A DNA stretch of 64,000 nt from positions 10,667-74,666 of the forward strand of contig CAMQYL010000014.1 in assembly GCA_947039275.1 (NCBI GenBank), in the 5' to 3' direction. The translations under genes were made by a program, and so were the position numbers. Origin of the DNA: Amulumruptor sp947039275 (lineage in GTDB: Bacteria; Bacteroidota; Bacteroidia; Bacteroidales; Muribaculaceae). This document shows, in pieces, positions 17,993-27,164 of the stretch. Every line of letters starts with the position of its first letter. Position 1 is the first letter of the stretch. The notes beneath the pieces were generated by a model that saw only the letters and a program-made list of their open reading frames with translations, had not been told where the DNA came from and did no database searches.

Positions 17993-18904
17993 TCAGACTG
18001 GTTTTTCTGATTTCTTTTGCATCACGGAGTCAGGTTTCTGCGGCTGCTTGACACCCTTGTTGGTCTTGGGGAAGCCTTTCCCTTCCAGAGCGTCGTCGGT
18101 GGGCATCATCGTGGTGGCATCGTCAGCCTCGTCGATGTCTTCCTCTATGTCGGGGATGACGTTGTGACCTTTCTTGGCACGTGTCGCCACTACCTGCCCG
18201 CGCCATTTGACTGACACGGTGTCGTAGTAGTTCCACCCCTTCTCAGGCATGACCTCGCGGTAAAATCTCTTGAGCCTGTCAAGTTTCTCCACATAACCCG
18301 AGGTGTCGCCGAGGTTGATGACATGGCCGTGGATGACGGGCACGAGCATGATGTCACGCGGCGAGTCGACCTTGATGGCTGACACTAACGCATCCCAGCC
18401 AGGGTCGCCGCTGATATGGCGCACAAGCGGCAGATATGACTCTGCGCGGAGATTCATGCGGTCAAGACGCCCCTCGATGACAGGCACATCCACATGGTAG
18501 CGGGCGTTGGCGGAGATGCGCTTGCCGTCCTTGTTGATGTAATATGACTTGTTGCCGTCAAATACCCTTGCCACCGGGCGCATGGGGGTTACTTCGATGA
18601 GCACTTTGCCGGTGGTGAGTATCAGAGCCTTGGCATCCTCTATCTTGTCTATCCCGGCAAGCCTCCGCTCTATGTCGGAGGTGTTGATTTCGCTCAGCGG
18701 ACGCCCGGGCGCGGTGTTGATGATGTCGCCGAGGTCGCGGTTAAGCTCGCGCACGGTGACAAACGGATGCGCCGAGGTGTCATTGACCTGTATGCTCACT
18801 TCGGTGCACGTGTCGGCAGCAGCCATATACGACGTAAGCGTCAGTGCCGCCGCAAGATATGCGACGGCTACCGCGGTCACTATTATGGCTACGTAGCGTT
18901 TCAT
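17993..18904 (-). CDS. ftsQ: Cell division protein FtsQ/DivIB
   Basis: 303 aa with one N-terminal membrane segment (IIVTAVAVAYLAAALTLTSY), then a periplasmic POTRA/FtsQ region. The C-terminal ~55 residues are charged and Lys-rich. Sequence conservation is low, and the call rests on topology plus position between murC and ftsA. Its ATG overlaps the murC stop (ATGA). Confidence 0.85.
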   Translation of the reverse strand: MKRYVAIIVTAVAVAYLAAALTLTSYMAAADTCTEVSIQVNDTSAHPFVTVRELNRDLGDIINTAPGRPLSEINTSDIERRLAGIDKIEDAKALILTTGKVLIEVTPMRPVARVFDGNKSYYINKDGKRISANARYHVDVPVIEGRLDRMNLRAESYLPLVRHISGDPGWDALVSAIKVDSPRDIMLVPVIHGHVINLGDTSGYVEKLDRLKRFYREVMPEKGWNYYDTVSVKWRGQVVATRAKKGHNVIPDIEEDIDEADDATTMMPTDDALEGKGFPKTNKGVKQPQKPDSVMQKKSEKPV

Positions 18905-20334
18905 CGGCGCGGATGTTTTTTCAGTTCGTCAACCAGAGGAGGGAGCATGTCGCTGACATCGCCGGCTCCCACATTGAGAAGCACGTCGAAATCACCCTGA
19001 CGCATCCACTCGGCAAGCATGCTCTTGCTCAGCACGATATGGCGCGGATTCTTCATCAGACCGGCTATGGTCTGCTCGGAGATGCCCTCGATGGGCTGCT
19101 CACGCGCAGGATACAGCTCTACAAGCACTACTTCGTCGGCGAGGTCGAGCGCGGTGGCAAACTCCGGAGCGAAATCGCGGGTACGGCTGTAGAGATGAGG
19201 CTGGAACATCACGGTCAGCCGCCTGTCGGGATACAGGGTCTTGACGGAGGTTATCGAGGCGCGGAGCTCGTCGGGGTGATGGGCATAGTCATCTATGACA
19301 ACACGCGACGAGGGCGCAGGTTCACGCATCAGGAATTCAAACCGTCTCTTGGGTCCCATGAATGATGCCACGGCGCGGCGCATGCTGTCCACTTCGAGAT
19401 GCCCGGTAGCATATACTCCTGCTATGGCGGCGATGGTGTTCTCTATGTTGATTTCCACAGGCACTCCGGGGGTGATGTCGCGGATGATGCCGTCGGGTGT
19501 GGCGAGGTCAAAGGTTATGGCGCCGTCGCCGCGGCGTATGTTCTCGGCATGGAAATCTCCGTCGGTCTTGCCGTAGGTCCACACTCTGACATCCTTGCCG
19601 GGGCGCGGCTTGAGCTTAAGCCCCGTGTGCACTATCAGTGTACCTCCTGGCTGGATGAGTTCAGTGAAGTGGGCGAAGCTCTCCAAGTAGGCTTCCTCGG
19701 TGCCGTATATGTCGAGATGGTCGGGGTCGGTGGCTGTGATGACGGCGATGTAGGGTGTCAGGCGGTGGAATGAGCGGTCAAATTCGTCAGCCTCGATGAC
19801 GCTGTAGGGCGAGGTCTGGCTCAGCAGCAGGTTGCTGTCATAGTTGCGAAGGATGCCACCGAGAAATGCGTTACAGCCCACGCTGCTCTGATGCAGTATG
19901 TGCGCCGCCATGGACGATGTGGTGGTCTTGCCATGCGTTCCGGCAAAGCAGATGCCGAGGCTGCTGCGGGTAATCTTGCCAAGAAGCTCCGACCGCTTGA
20001 CCACCTCGAATCCGTGGTCTCTGAACCATCCCAGCCCCTCATGGCTCGCCGGCACGGCAGGGGTGTACACCACCAATGTGTCCTCAGGGTTGCGGAATGC
20101 CTCGGGGATGGCATCGGCACTCTCGTCGAGGGTGATCTCTGCACCCTCCTGCCTCAGCTGCTCGAGCAGGTGGGAGTCGCTGCGGTCATAGCCGCCCGTG
20201 CGGTGTCCCTTTGACAGGCAATAGCGCACGAGTGCCGACATGCCTATGCCGCCCGCGCCTACGAAATATACGTTGGGCTTGATGGCATCGCTGCATGAGT
20301 GCGCGGCGGCAGATATGTTGTCTTGTTCCATCAT
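18901..20334 (-). CDS. murC: UDP-N-acetylmuramate--L-alanine ligase
   Basis: Adds L-Ala to UDP-MurNAc. It has the N-terminal VYFVGAGGIGMSALVRYCLS, the ATP loop FAGTHGKTTTSSMAAH (about 125-140) and IDDYAHHPDELRASI (about 345-359). The length is 477 aa. It overlaps both murG (ATGA upstream) and ftsQ (ATGA downstream). Confidence 0.96.
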   Translation of the reverse strand: MMEQDNISAAAHSCSDAIKPNVYFVGAGGIGMSALVRYCLSKGHRTGGYDRSDSHLLEQLRQEGAEITLDESADAIPEAFRNPEDTLVVYTPAVPASHEGLGWFRDHGFEVVKRSELLGKITRSSLGICFAGTHGKTTTSSMAAHILHQSSVGCNAFLGGILRNYDSNLLLSQTSPYSVIEADEFDRSFHRLTPYIAVITATDPDHLDIYGTEEAYLESFAHFTELIQPGGTLIVHTGLKLKPRPGKDVRVWTYGKTDGDFHAENIRRGDGAITFDLATPDGIIRDITPGVPVEINIENTIAAIAGVYATGHLEVDSMRRAVASFMGPKRRFEFLMREPAPSSRVVIDDYAHHPDELRASITSVKTLYPDRRLTVMFQPHLYSRTRDFAPEFATALDLADEVVLVELYPAREQPIEGISEQTIAGLMKNPRHIVLSKSMLAEWMRQGDFDVLLNVGAGDVSDMLPPLVDELKKHPRR

Positions 20335-21437
20335 TTCTCTTTGGTCAACAGTTTTATTACCTCATCGGCTATACGCTCGTCAGAGCCGGGAAGTGCCATC
20401 TTGCGCACATTGGCGGCATACCGTTCGCGGCGGTCGGGGTCGCAGAGCAGTGCGGGGGCTTCCTCTTTGAGCCGCTGCGAGGCTTCGGCATCAAGTATCA
20501 TCATGGCAGCGTCGCGGTCTACGAGCGCCATGGCGTTTTTGCGCTGATGGTCCTCGGCTACATTGGCTGAGGGAATGAGTATGGCTGGCACGCCGAGGAG
20601 CTGAAGTTCGCTGATGGTGCTTGCTCCGGCGCGCGAGATGACGAATGTGGCAGCGCGGTACACGGTCGCCATGTCGGGCAGAAACGCCATGGTCTTGACC
20701 TTATCCTTGCCATGGGTCTTCTCAGCAAACTCGTCATAGTATATCTTGCCGGTCTGCCACAGCAGGTTGGCACCTGTGGCGGTGATGGCATCCATGGCTG
20801 CATAGGTAGCGTCGTTGACTGAGCGCGCTCCGAGGCTGCCGCCTACCACCACCACGAGCGGTTCGTCGGCAGGGAAACCCAAGGCTTCGCGAGCCTCGGC
20901 AGGGGTCAGCTTGCAGTCAAAGAGGGCTTTGCGCACGGGGTTGCCGGTCATCACTATGCGGTCGGCTGGGAAAAACCGCTCCATATTGTCATACGCCACG
21001 CATATGCGGTCGGCATCCTTGGCAAGGAGCTTGTTGGTGACCCCGGCATAGGAGTTCTGCTCCTGGATAAGGGTTGGCACGTGCACCTGCTGGGCGGCTG
21101 CGAGGGTCGGACCGCTGGCATAGCCGCCGACACCTATAGCCACATCGGGCTTGAAGTCGCGGACGATTTTCTTAGCCATGCGGCTGCTGCGCCACAACTT
21201 AAGCAATACGCCAACATTGCGCCACAGCCGCTTGCGGTCGAAACCTGCCACCGGAAGCCCTATGATCGGGTAACCCGCCTCGGGGACGCGTTCCATCTCC
21301 ATGCGGTTGTCAGCCCCGACAAACTGTATCTTCGCTTCTGGAAGCCTCTGCTTGAGGGCGTTGGCTATGGCGAGGGCAGGGAATATATGTCCCCCGGTGC
21401 CTCCGCCGCTTATGAGTATATGATAGTCGGTCTTCAT
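20331..21437 (-). CDS. murG: UDP-GlcNAc:lipid I N-acetylglucosaminyltransferase
   Basis: Converts lipid I to lipid II on the inner face of the membrane. The N-terminal glycine loop ISGGGTGGHIFPALAIANAL and the C-domain motif SRAGASTISELQLLGVPAIL identify the GT28 family. The start MKTDYHILIS at 21437 is chosen because it places the first loop at residue 8; the frame stays open upstream across the ftsW end. 368 aa, 8 bp after ftsW. Confidence 0.96.
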   Translation of the reverse strand: MKTDYHILISGGGTGGHIFPALAIANALKQRLPEAKIQFVGADNRMEMERVPEAGYPIIGLPVAGFDRKRLWRNVGVLLKLWRSSRMAKKIVRDFKPDVAIGVGGYASGPTLAAAQQVHVPTLIQEQNSYAGVTNKLLAKDADRICVAYDNMERFFPADRIVMTGNPVRKALFDCKLTPAEAREALGFPADEPLVVVVGGSLGARSVNDATYAAMDAITATGANLLWQTGKIYYDEFAEKTHGKDKVKTMAFLPDMATVYRAATFVISRAGASTISELQLLGVPAILIPSANVAEDHQRKNAMALVDRDAAMMILDAEASQRLKEEAPALLCDPDRRERYAANVRKMALPGSDERIADEVIKLLTKEK

Positions 21438-21445
21438 ATCTGATT

Positions 21446-22861
21446 TTAGTCTATCATTGTAAGGTTGTCGCCACTGATTTCTTCGGGAAGTGCATTGATT
21501 TCGCGGCGTATATTGGTCTTCTTGTCGCTGCCTCTGACGGCGTAGCGGCTCACGCTGAGCATGATGCCGAAAGCTATAGACACCATCAGTATCGAACACC
21601 CCCCTTTGGATATGAGGGGCAACGGCTGACCCGACACAGGGAACACGCCCGTGACGATAGCCATATGGAACAGGGCTTGCATCACCACCGTGACCGCCAT
21701 GCCGATGACAAGCAGTGCGGGGAACGCCCTGGAGCACCGCGAAGCTATCGAACTGGCGCGTCCGAGCAGCAGCAGGTAGAGAAACAGCACGAATGCCGCC
21801 CCGGCAAGCCCGGTCTCCTCTATGATGATGGAGTAGATGTAGTCGGAGAATGCGAGGGGCAGACGTGAGGTCTCACGCGAATTGCCGGGACCGACGCCTA
21901 TCACTCCTCCACGTGCCTGTGCCATGTAGGCATACATCTCCTGGGCATTCTTGTCGGTTATGTCCTGCTCGTACTTGGGCACGTCGCCGTCTGACGAGTG
22001 GCGTATGAGACGCATCACCCATGTGCCGACACGCCCCTTGTCGCCGAAACGGTCAAGCAGAAACTGCTGGGTCGAGGTCAGCTGTCCTGCCTCCACAAGT
22101 TCACTGATTTCCTTGCGCGACTTCTCGTCCTGACGGCTGTCTGACGAGTCGGTCGGCGAGATGAGTATGTAGGCGGCTCCGAGCACTATCAGCACTCCGA
22201 AGTAGAAGAGGAACACCTTGCCAAGCGTGCGCCAGCGTGACCCGCCGATGACGAGCATCGACAGACTGATGCCTATCAGCAGCAGCGTGTTGGTCATGCC
22301 CTGGGTGATCAGCAGCGCACAGTAGCCCACGACTATGGTCACGGACACCCACACTCCGGGGGTCTGCAGCTCACGGTTGCGGCGGTTCTGAGTACGCGCC
22401 AGCACCAAGGCTATGCACAGCGGTGCGGCGAGTTTGATCATCTCGCTCGGCTGTATGGTGATAAACAGGTTGATGGAGCGGCGCGCGCCGTTGACCACAT
22501 CGCCTGCCACCATCACGTAGCCCATCAGTGCCGCCGAAGCAAGGGCAAACGGCGGTATCCATTTGGCTATCTTGCTGTAATGCACACGCTGGAGCAGCAA
22601 TATGCACACGAAGCCCAGCAGCAACGTGCCGATATGGCGTACGATGGGGGCGAACACGCCCAAAGTGCCCGAAGTGACCACTTCGCGCGACGATGCGCTG
22701 TAAAGCTCGATTATCGACACCAGCACTAAGAATATGTACACGCCCCAGATATAGGGGTCACCCTTAGCCACGGGCTTCAACTCATCCACAGCCGCCGTCC
22801 GTGGCGCAGCCTGCGCTGTCCGCGCCTCCGCCTCCTCAGGATTATATGCTACCGTAGCCAT
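21446..22861 (-). CDS. ftsW: Peptidoglycan glycosyltransferase FtsW
   Basis: SEDS-family septal glycan polymerase of 471 aa with about ten membrane segments. The region GARRSINLFITIQPSEMIKL contains the family's conserved RW/RR-I..QPSE block. Near the C-terminus GQPLPLISKGGCSILMVSIA is the SEDS signature. The ~45-residue N-terminal cytoplasmic extension is Ala/Glu-rich. Partner of the FtsI encoded in the same cluster. Confidence 0.95.
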   Translation of the reverse strand: MATVAYNPEEAEARTAQAAPRTAAVDELKPVAKGDPYIWGVYIFLVLVSIIELYSASSREVVTSGTLGVFAPIVRHIGTLLLGFVCILLLQRVHYSKIAKWIPPFALASAALMGYVMVAGDVVNGARRSINLFITIQPSEMIKLAAPLCIALVLARTQNRRNRELQTPGVWVSVTIVVGYCALLITQGMTNTLLLIGISLSMLVIGGSRWRTLGKVFLFYFGVLIVLGAAYILISPTDSSDSRQDEKSRKEISELVEAGQLTSTQQFLLDRFGDKGRVGTWVMRLIRHSSDGDVPKYEQDITDKNAQEMYAYMAQARGGVIGVGPGNSRETSRLPLAFSDYIYSIIIEETGLAGAAFVLFLYLLLLGRASSIASRCSRAFPALLVIGMAVTVVMQALFHMAIVTGVFPVSGQPLPLISKGGCSILMVSIAFGIMLSVSRYAVRGSDKKTNIRREINALPEEISGDNLTMID

Positions 22862-22865
22862 CGTT

Positions 22866-22900
22866 TATGAAATTTATAAGATTTATAAGTCTTATATTTT
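22866..22900. repeat. 9-bp tandem array (TTTATAAGA type)
   Basis: Units AATTTATAAG, ATTTATAAG and TCTTATATT, spaced at 9 bp in the ftsW-murD spacer. Same class as the array at 3.34 kb. Confidence 0.7.
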
Positions 22901-22904
22901 TTTA

Positions 22905-24287
22905 TTAAATCATCTCTTTCACTGCCGCCTTGAACTTCTCTCCGCGGTCCTCATAGCTCGTGAAGAGGTCGAAGCTCGCGCAGCAGGGCGACAGCAGCAC
23001 TGTATCGCCCTCCTCTGCCATCTTGCGGCACTCTGCCATCGCATCGGCAAGCGAGTCGGTGCTGACTATCTGAGGCACTTCCGCTCCGAAGAAATCCATG
23101 ATTTTCTCGTTGTGGAGACCCATCGCCACTATGCCCTTGACCTTTTCGCGCACCAGAGGGAGGATTTCGCTATAGTCATTGCCCTTGTCCTTGCCGCCGA
23201 GAATAAGCACGGTGGTGCGTGACTTAGGCATACTCTCGAGTGCATACCATGTGCTGTTGACATTGGTCGCCTTGGAGTCGTTGATGTAGCGCACTCCGTC
23301 AATGACTGCCACAGGCTCTAAGCGGTGCTCCACGCCCTCGAAGTCGCCGAGAGCCTTGCTGATGACATCCTTCTTGATGTTGAGCAGGCATGCCGACAGT
23401 CCGGCTGCCATGGAGTTGTAGAGGTTGTGCAGACCGTTGAGGGCGAGGTCGGCGCGGGGCATGGTCATCGATGTGCCGGGGGTGTGGAACTCCACATCGC
23501 CCTGACCGTCGACATACGCTGCCACGTCGGGCTCTTCGGTCTCGGCAAACGGATAGCGGGCTGCCTCGGTGGTGACGTGGCGGAGCTGCTCGGTGATTAC
23601 GGGGTCGTCGTTCCAGAATATGAATGCATCCTGTGGGGTGAGATTGTTGAGGATGCGGAATTTCGCGTTGACGTAGTTCTGCATCTCATGGTCATAGCGG
23701 TCGAGATGGTCGGGGGTGATGTTCATCATCACCGCTATGTTTGCCTTGAAGTCATACATGTTGTCAAGCTGGAAGCTCGACAGCTCTATGACGTAGATGT
23801 CGTGGGGCTCACGTGCCACCTGTAGGGCGAGCGAATTGCCCACGTTGCCGGCGAGGCCTACGTCAAGCCCTGCCTTGGTCAGTATGTGGTAGGTGAGCAT
23901 GGTGGTAGTGGTCTTGCCGTTGCTGCCGGTGATGCACACCATGCGCGAGTCGGTGTAATATCCGGCAAACTCTATCTCGCTGACCACCTTGATACCCTTC
24001 TCGGCGATGGCGCGCATCACAGGGGTCTCGAAAGCGATACCGGGGCTCTTGACCACGAGGTCGGCATTGAGGATGCGTTCCATCGTGTGTCCGCCCTGCT
24101 CCCATTCTATCTGTTCGCGGTCGAGCATGGAGGCGTAGTGACCCGACACCTTGCCGTAGTCGCTGAGAAACACCTCCCAGCCCTTGTCCTTGCCAAGTAT
24201 GGCGGCCCCTACGCCGCTCTCCCCTCCGCCGAGCACCACCAAGCGTCCAGCTTCAGGTATATTTTTGTTCTCTTTTATCAGACTCAT
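22905..24287 (-). CDS. murD: UDP-N-acetylmuramoylalanine--D-glutamate ligase
   Basis: 460 aa Mur ligase adding D-Glu. LVVLGGGESGVGAAILGK is the N-terminal nucleotide-fold motif, ITGSNGKTTTTMLTYHILTK (about 119-138) the ATP loop, and YINDSKATNVNSTWYALES (about 317-335) the family's D-S-K-A-T-N motif. Separated from mraY by 88 bp of repeats. Confidence 0.96.
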   Translation of the reverse strand: MSLIKENKNIPEAGRLVVLGGGESGVGAAILGKDKGWEVFLSDYGKVSGHYASMLDREQIEWEQGGHTMERILNADLVVKSPGIAFETPVMRAIAEKGIKVVSEIEFAGYYTDSRMVCITGSNGKTTTTMLTYHILTKAGLDVGLAGNVGNSLALQVAREPHDIYVIELSSFQLDNMYDFKANIAVMMNITPDHLDRYDHEMQNYVNAKFRILNNLTPQDAFIFWNDDPVITEQLRHVTTEAARYPFAETEEPDVAAYVDGQGDVEFHTPGTSMTMPRADLALNGLHNLYNSMAAGLSACLLNIKKDVISKALGDFEGVEHRLEPVAVIDGVRYINDSKATNVNSTWYALESMPKSRTTVLILGGKDKGNDYSEILPLVREKVKGIVAMGLHNEKIMDFFGAEVPQIVSTDSLADAMAECRKMAEEGDTVLLSPCCASFDLFTSYEDRGEKFKAAVKEMI

Positions 24288-24288
24288 A

Positions 24289-24358
24289 ATATGTTATATC
24301 TCAATATATTATGTCGCAATATGTTATATCGCTGTAGGGACATGCCGTGGCATGTCCG
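24289..24358. repeat. AT-rich tandem repeat plus a single R1 arm
   Basis: 24289-24331 holds tandem ATATGTTATATC/ATATATTATGTC units. 24334-24358 is one R1 arm with the G-type palindrome GACATGCCGTGGCATGTC and no partner arm. The mraY stop lies 18 bp further on. Confidence 0.8.
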
Positions 24359-24375
24359 CCAACCATAATCATCTG

Positions 24376-25638
24376 TTATCGTATCTTCAATGTCACAAAT
24401 GTAATCGCTGCCAGGAATATCCCCACAATCCAGAAGCGTATCACTATCTTCGACTCGGGAATCGCCTTGAGCGGTGCCTGGAGCAGCGCGTCTATCCCGG
24501 CATTGCCCTGCTTCTGGAAATGATGGTGCAGGGGTGTCATCTTGAATATGCGCTTGCCGGTGCCGCTGCGACGCTTGGTAATCTTGAAATATGCCACCTG
24601 AAGCATCACCGACAGGTCCTCCACGAAGAATATTGCACAGAGGATGGGTATCAGCAGCTCCTTGTGGATCAGGATGGCAAACACGGCGATGATGCCGCCG
24701 ATGGTCAGCGATCCCGTATCGCCCATGAACACCTGAGCCGGGTAGGCATTGTACCACAGGAAGCCTATCAGCGCACCGATGAATGCCGCCATGTACACCA
24801 CCAATTCACCCGAATCGGGCACATACATGATGTTGAGATACGACGCATACACGATGTTGCCGCCGAGATATGCCATGATGGCAAGGGCTACTCCGATGAT
24901 GGCTGATGTGCCGGTGCAGAGCCCGTCAAGTCCGTCAGTGAGGTTGGCACCGTTGCTTGTGGCGGCTACGGCTATGATGGTCACGAGGATAAACACTATC
25001 CAACCGCCCGTTGCGGCATACGGACCCATCCATTGGGTCAGCCAGTCATAGTTGAAGTTGTGGTCCTTGACAAACGGCAGGGTCGTGACTGTCTCCTTGA
25101 CGTTTTCGGGCTTGTATGTGATCAGCTCGGTGCCGTCAGTCTGGGTCTCGGTGGCTACGTTCTCGCGTATCACTATGTCGGGGCTGCCGAGCATGGTGAA
25201 GCCCACAATCAGTCCCAGTCCCACCTGACCGATGATTTTGTACTTGCCTTTCATACCCTCCTTGTTGTGGCGGCGTATCTTCAGGTAGTCGTCCAGACCG
25301 CCTATCAGCCCCATCCACACGGTGGCTATGATCATCAGCAGCATGTAGATGTTGCTCAGATTGCCCACAAGGAGCGTCGACACGAGTATGGCTACGATGA
25401 TGATGATGCCGCCCATGGTGGGTGTGCCGGTCTTGCTCATCTGCCCCTCGATGCCAAGGTTGCGCACGATTTCGCCCACCTGCATCTTCTGGAGACGCTC
25501 TATGATTTTCTGTCCGAAAGCCATGGCTATGAACAGCGACAGAAGCAATGCCAGCCCGGAGCGGACGGTCAGATAGTCCATCAGTCGGGCTACGGTGGTG
25601 CCAAACAGGTCGTATTGCTCAGATAGATAGTACAGCAT
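24376..25638 (-). CDS. mraY: Phospho-N-acetylmuramoyl-pentapeptide-transferase
   Basis: Makes lipid I from UDP-MurNAc-pentapeptide and undecaprenyl phosphate. The 420 aa protein has about ten membrane segments and the signatures TPTMGGIIIIVAIL, NLTDGLDGLCTGTSAI (the N-x2-DG-x-DG motif) and VFMGDTGSLTIGG. The start MLYYLSEQYDLF at 25638 was chosen over upstream codons because it fits the family. A loop of about 50 residues between membrane segments is longer than in E. coli, as usual in Bacteroidetes. Gap to murE 7 bp. Confidence 0.96.
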   Translation of the reverse strand: MLYYLSEQYDLFGTTVARLMDYLTVRSGLALLLSLFIAMAFGQKIIERLQKMQVGEIVRNLGIEGQMSKTGTPTMGGIIIIVAILVSTLLVGNLSNIYMLLMIIATVWMGLIGGLDDYLKIRRHNKEGMKGKYKIIGQVGLGLIVGFTMLGSPDIVIRENVATETQTDGTELITYKPENVKETVTTLPFVKDHNFNYDWLTQWMGPYAATGGWIVFILVTIIAVAATSNGANLTDGLDGLCTGTSAIIGVALAIMAYLGGNIVYASYLNIMYVPDSGELVVYMAAFIGALIGFLWYNAYPAQVFMGDTGSLTIGGIIAVFAILIHKELLIPILCAIFFVEDLSVMLQVAYFKITKRRSGTGKRIFKMTPLHHHFQKQGNAGIDALLQAPLKAIPESKIVIRFWIVGIFLAAITFVTLKIR

Positions 25639-25645
25639 GTCGTGG

Positions 25646-27115
25646 TCAGTCTTGCGGTTTTTGCGATGCGAATATGTCAAGCACTACCTCGCGGTCGTCA
25701 AAGTGGTGCTTTACGCCCTTGACTTCCTGATAGTCTTCGTGTCCCTTGCCGGCTATGAGCACCACATCGCCCTTCGCTGCCATGCGGCATGCCTCGGTGA
25801 TGGCTTCGCGGCGGTCGGTGATGCTGACGGTGTGGGTCTTGGCTTCGGCATCCAGCCCGGCTTCCATGTCACGGAGTATCTCCTCAGGGTCTTCAAAGCG
25901 GGGGTTGTCGCTCGTCAACACCACGAAGTCGCTGCGCATGGCTGCCTCTTTTGCCATGATGGGACGCTTGCCCTTGTCGCGGTTGCCTCCGGCTCCCACT
26001 ACGGTGATGATGCGCCCTGAGGTACCTACTACCTCGCGTATGGCGTTGAGTACGTTGATGACGGCATCGGGTGTATGGGCGTAGTCGACTATGGCGGTAT
26101 AGCCCAATGGGGAGTGCACAGACTGGAAACGCCCTGCCACAGGTACCAGACGGCTCATGTTGACGAGCACTTTTTCGGGATCCCAGCCCAGCAGCACGCA
26201 TGCGCCGTAGACTGCGGTAAGATTATATGCGTTGAAGCGTCCGGTAAACATGGTCTCGACCTCCCTGCCGTTGATGCTCAGGAGCATGCCGTCCAGTCGG
26301 CTCTCCACTATCTTGGTGGTGAAGTCGGCGACGGTGCGGAGCGAATAGGTGTGGCGCGTAGCCATGGTGTTCTGCAGCATGACCATGCCGGTCTTGTCGT
26401 CGATGTTGGTAAGCGCGAACGAATGGCGCGGCAGTCCGTCGAAAAACGACTTTTTGGCTGCCAGATATGCCTCTACTGTCTTGTGGTAGTCGAGATGGTC
26501 ACGGGTGAGGTTGGTGAAGATGCCCCCCGCAAATTCCAGTCCAGCTATGCGGTGCTGCTCGGCGGCATGGCTGCTGACCTCCATGGCGCAGTAGGTGCAT
26601 CCGGCATCGACCATGCGGCGCAGCAGGGCGTTGATGGTGATTGCGTCGGGGGTGGTCTGGTGAGCCTCGACCTTTTCTTCGTCCACGAGGTTGACCACGG
26701 TGCTCAGAAGCCCGGCTTTGTGTCCCATCAGACGCGCCATCTCGTAGATGAGCGTGGCGGTGGTGGTCTTGCCGTTTGTGCCGGTCACGCCCACAAGGCG
26801 CAGCGCAGCCGAGGGGTTGTCATACCAGGCGGAGGCGATGTAGCCGAGAGCCACATGGCTGTTGGGCACTTTGATGTAGGTGACGCTCGACTCACGCGTT
26901 GATGGCACATCCTCGCACACCACGGCTGATGCGCCTGCCGCCACTACCTGCGGTATGAAGCTGTGGCCGTCGGCATTGGTGCCTCTGACAGCCACAAACA
27001 GAGCTCCGGGACCTGCCTCCCGTGAGTCAAACGTGATCTTGGAAATCTCGCGGGTGGTATCGCCCGAAAGCTCCTCTATGATAAGTGATGATATCAGTTC
27101 CGATAACCGTTTCAT
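25646..27115 (-). CDS. murE: UDP-MurNAc-L-alanyl-D-glutamate--2,6-diaminopimelate ligase
   Basis: 489 aa Mur ligase adding the third residue. ATP loop VTGTNGKTTTATLIYEMA at about 112-129, VDYAHTPDAVINVL at about 345. The DNPR motif (VLTSDNPRFEDPEEIL) specifies meso-diaminopimelate rather than lysine, so the organism should make DAP-type peptidoglycan. murF does not follow murE here; mraY does. Confidence 0.96.
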   Translation of the reverse strand: MKRLSELISSLIIEELSGDTTREISKITFDSREAGPGALFVAVRGTNADGHSFIPQVVAAGASAVVCEDVPSTRESSVTYIKVPNSHVALGYIASAWYDNPSAALRLVGVTGTNGKTTTATLIYEMARLMGHKAGLLSTVVNLVDEEKVEAHQTTPDAITINALLRRMVDAGCTYCAMEVSSHAAEQHRIAGLEFAGGIFTNLTRDHLDYHKTVEAYLAAKKSFFDGLPRHSFALTNIDDKTGMVMLQNTMATRHTYSLRTVADFTTKIVESRLDGMLLSINGREVETMFTGRFNAYNLTAVYGACVLLGWDPEKVLVNMSRLVPVAGRFQSVHSPLGYTAIVDYAHTPDAVINVLNAIREVVGTSGRIITVVGAGGNRDKGKRPIMAKEAAMRSDFVVLTSDNPRFEDPEEILRDMEAGLDAEAKTHTVSITDRREAITEACRMAAKGDVVLIAGKGHEDYQEVKGVKHHFDDREVVLDIFASQKPQD

Positions 27116-27123
27116 TATCTCTT

Positions 27124-27163
27124 GCTTTATATATCTTATACGATTTATTCGACTTATAGACGG
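27124..27163. repeat. Degenerate 9-bp tandem array
   Basis: Units of the type TTATAxGxx (CTTATACGA, TTTATTCGA, CTTATAGAC) in the ftsI-murE spacer; a decayed copy of the TCTTATAAA array. Confidence 0.55.
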
Positions 27164-27164
27164 C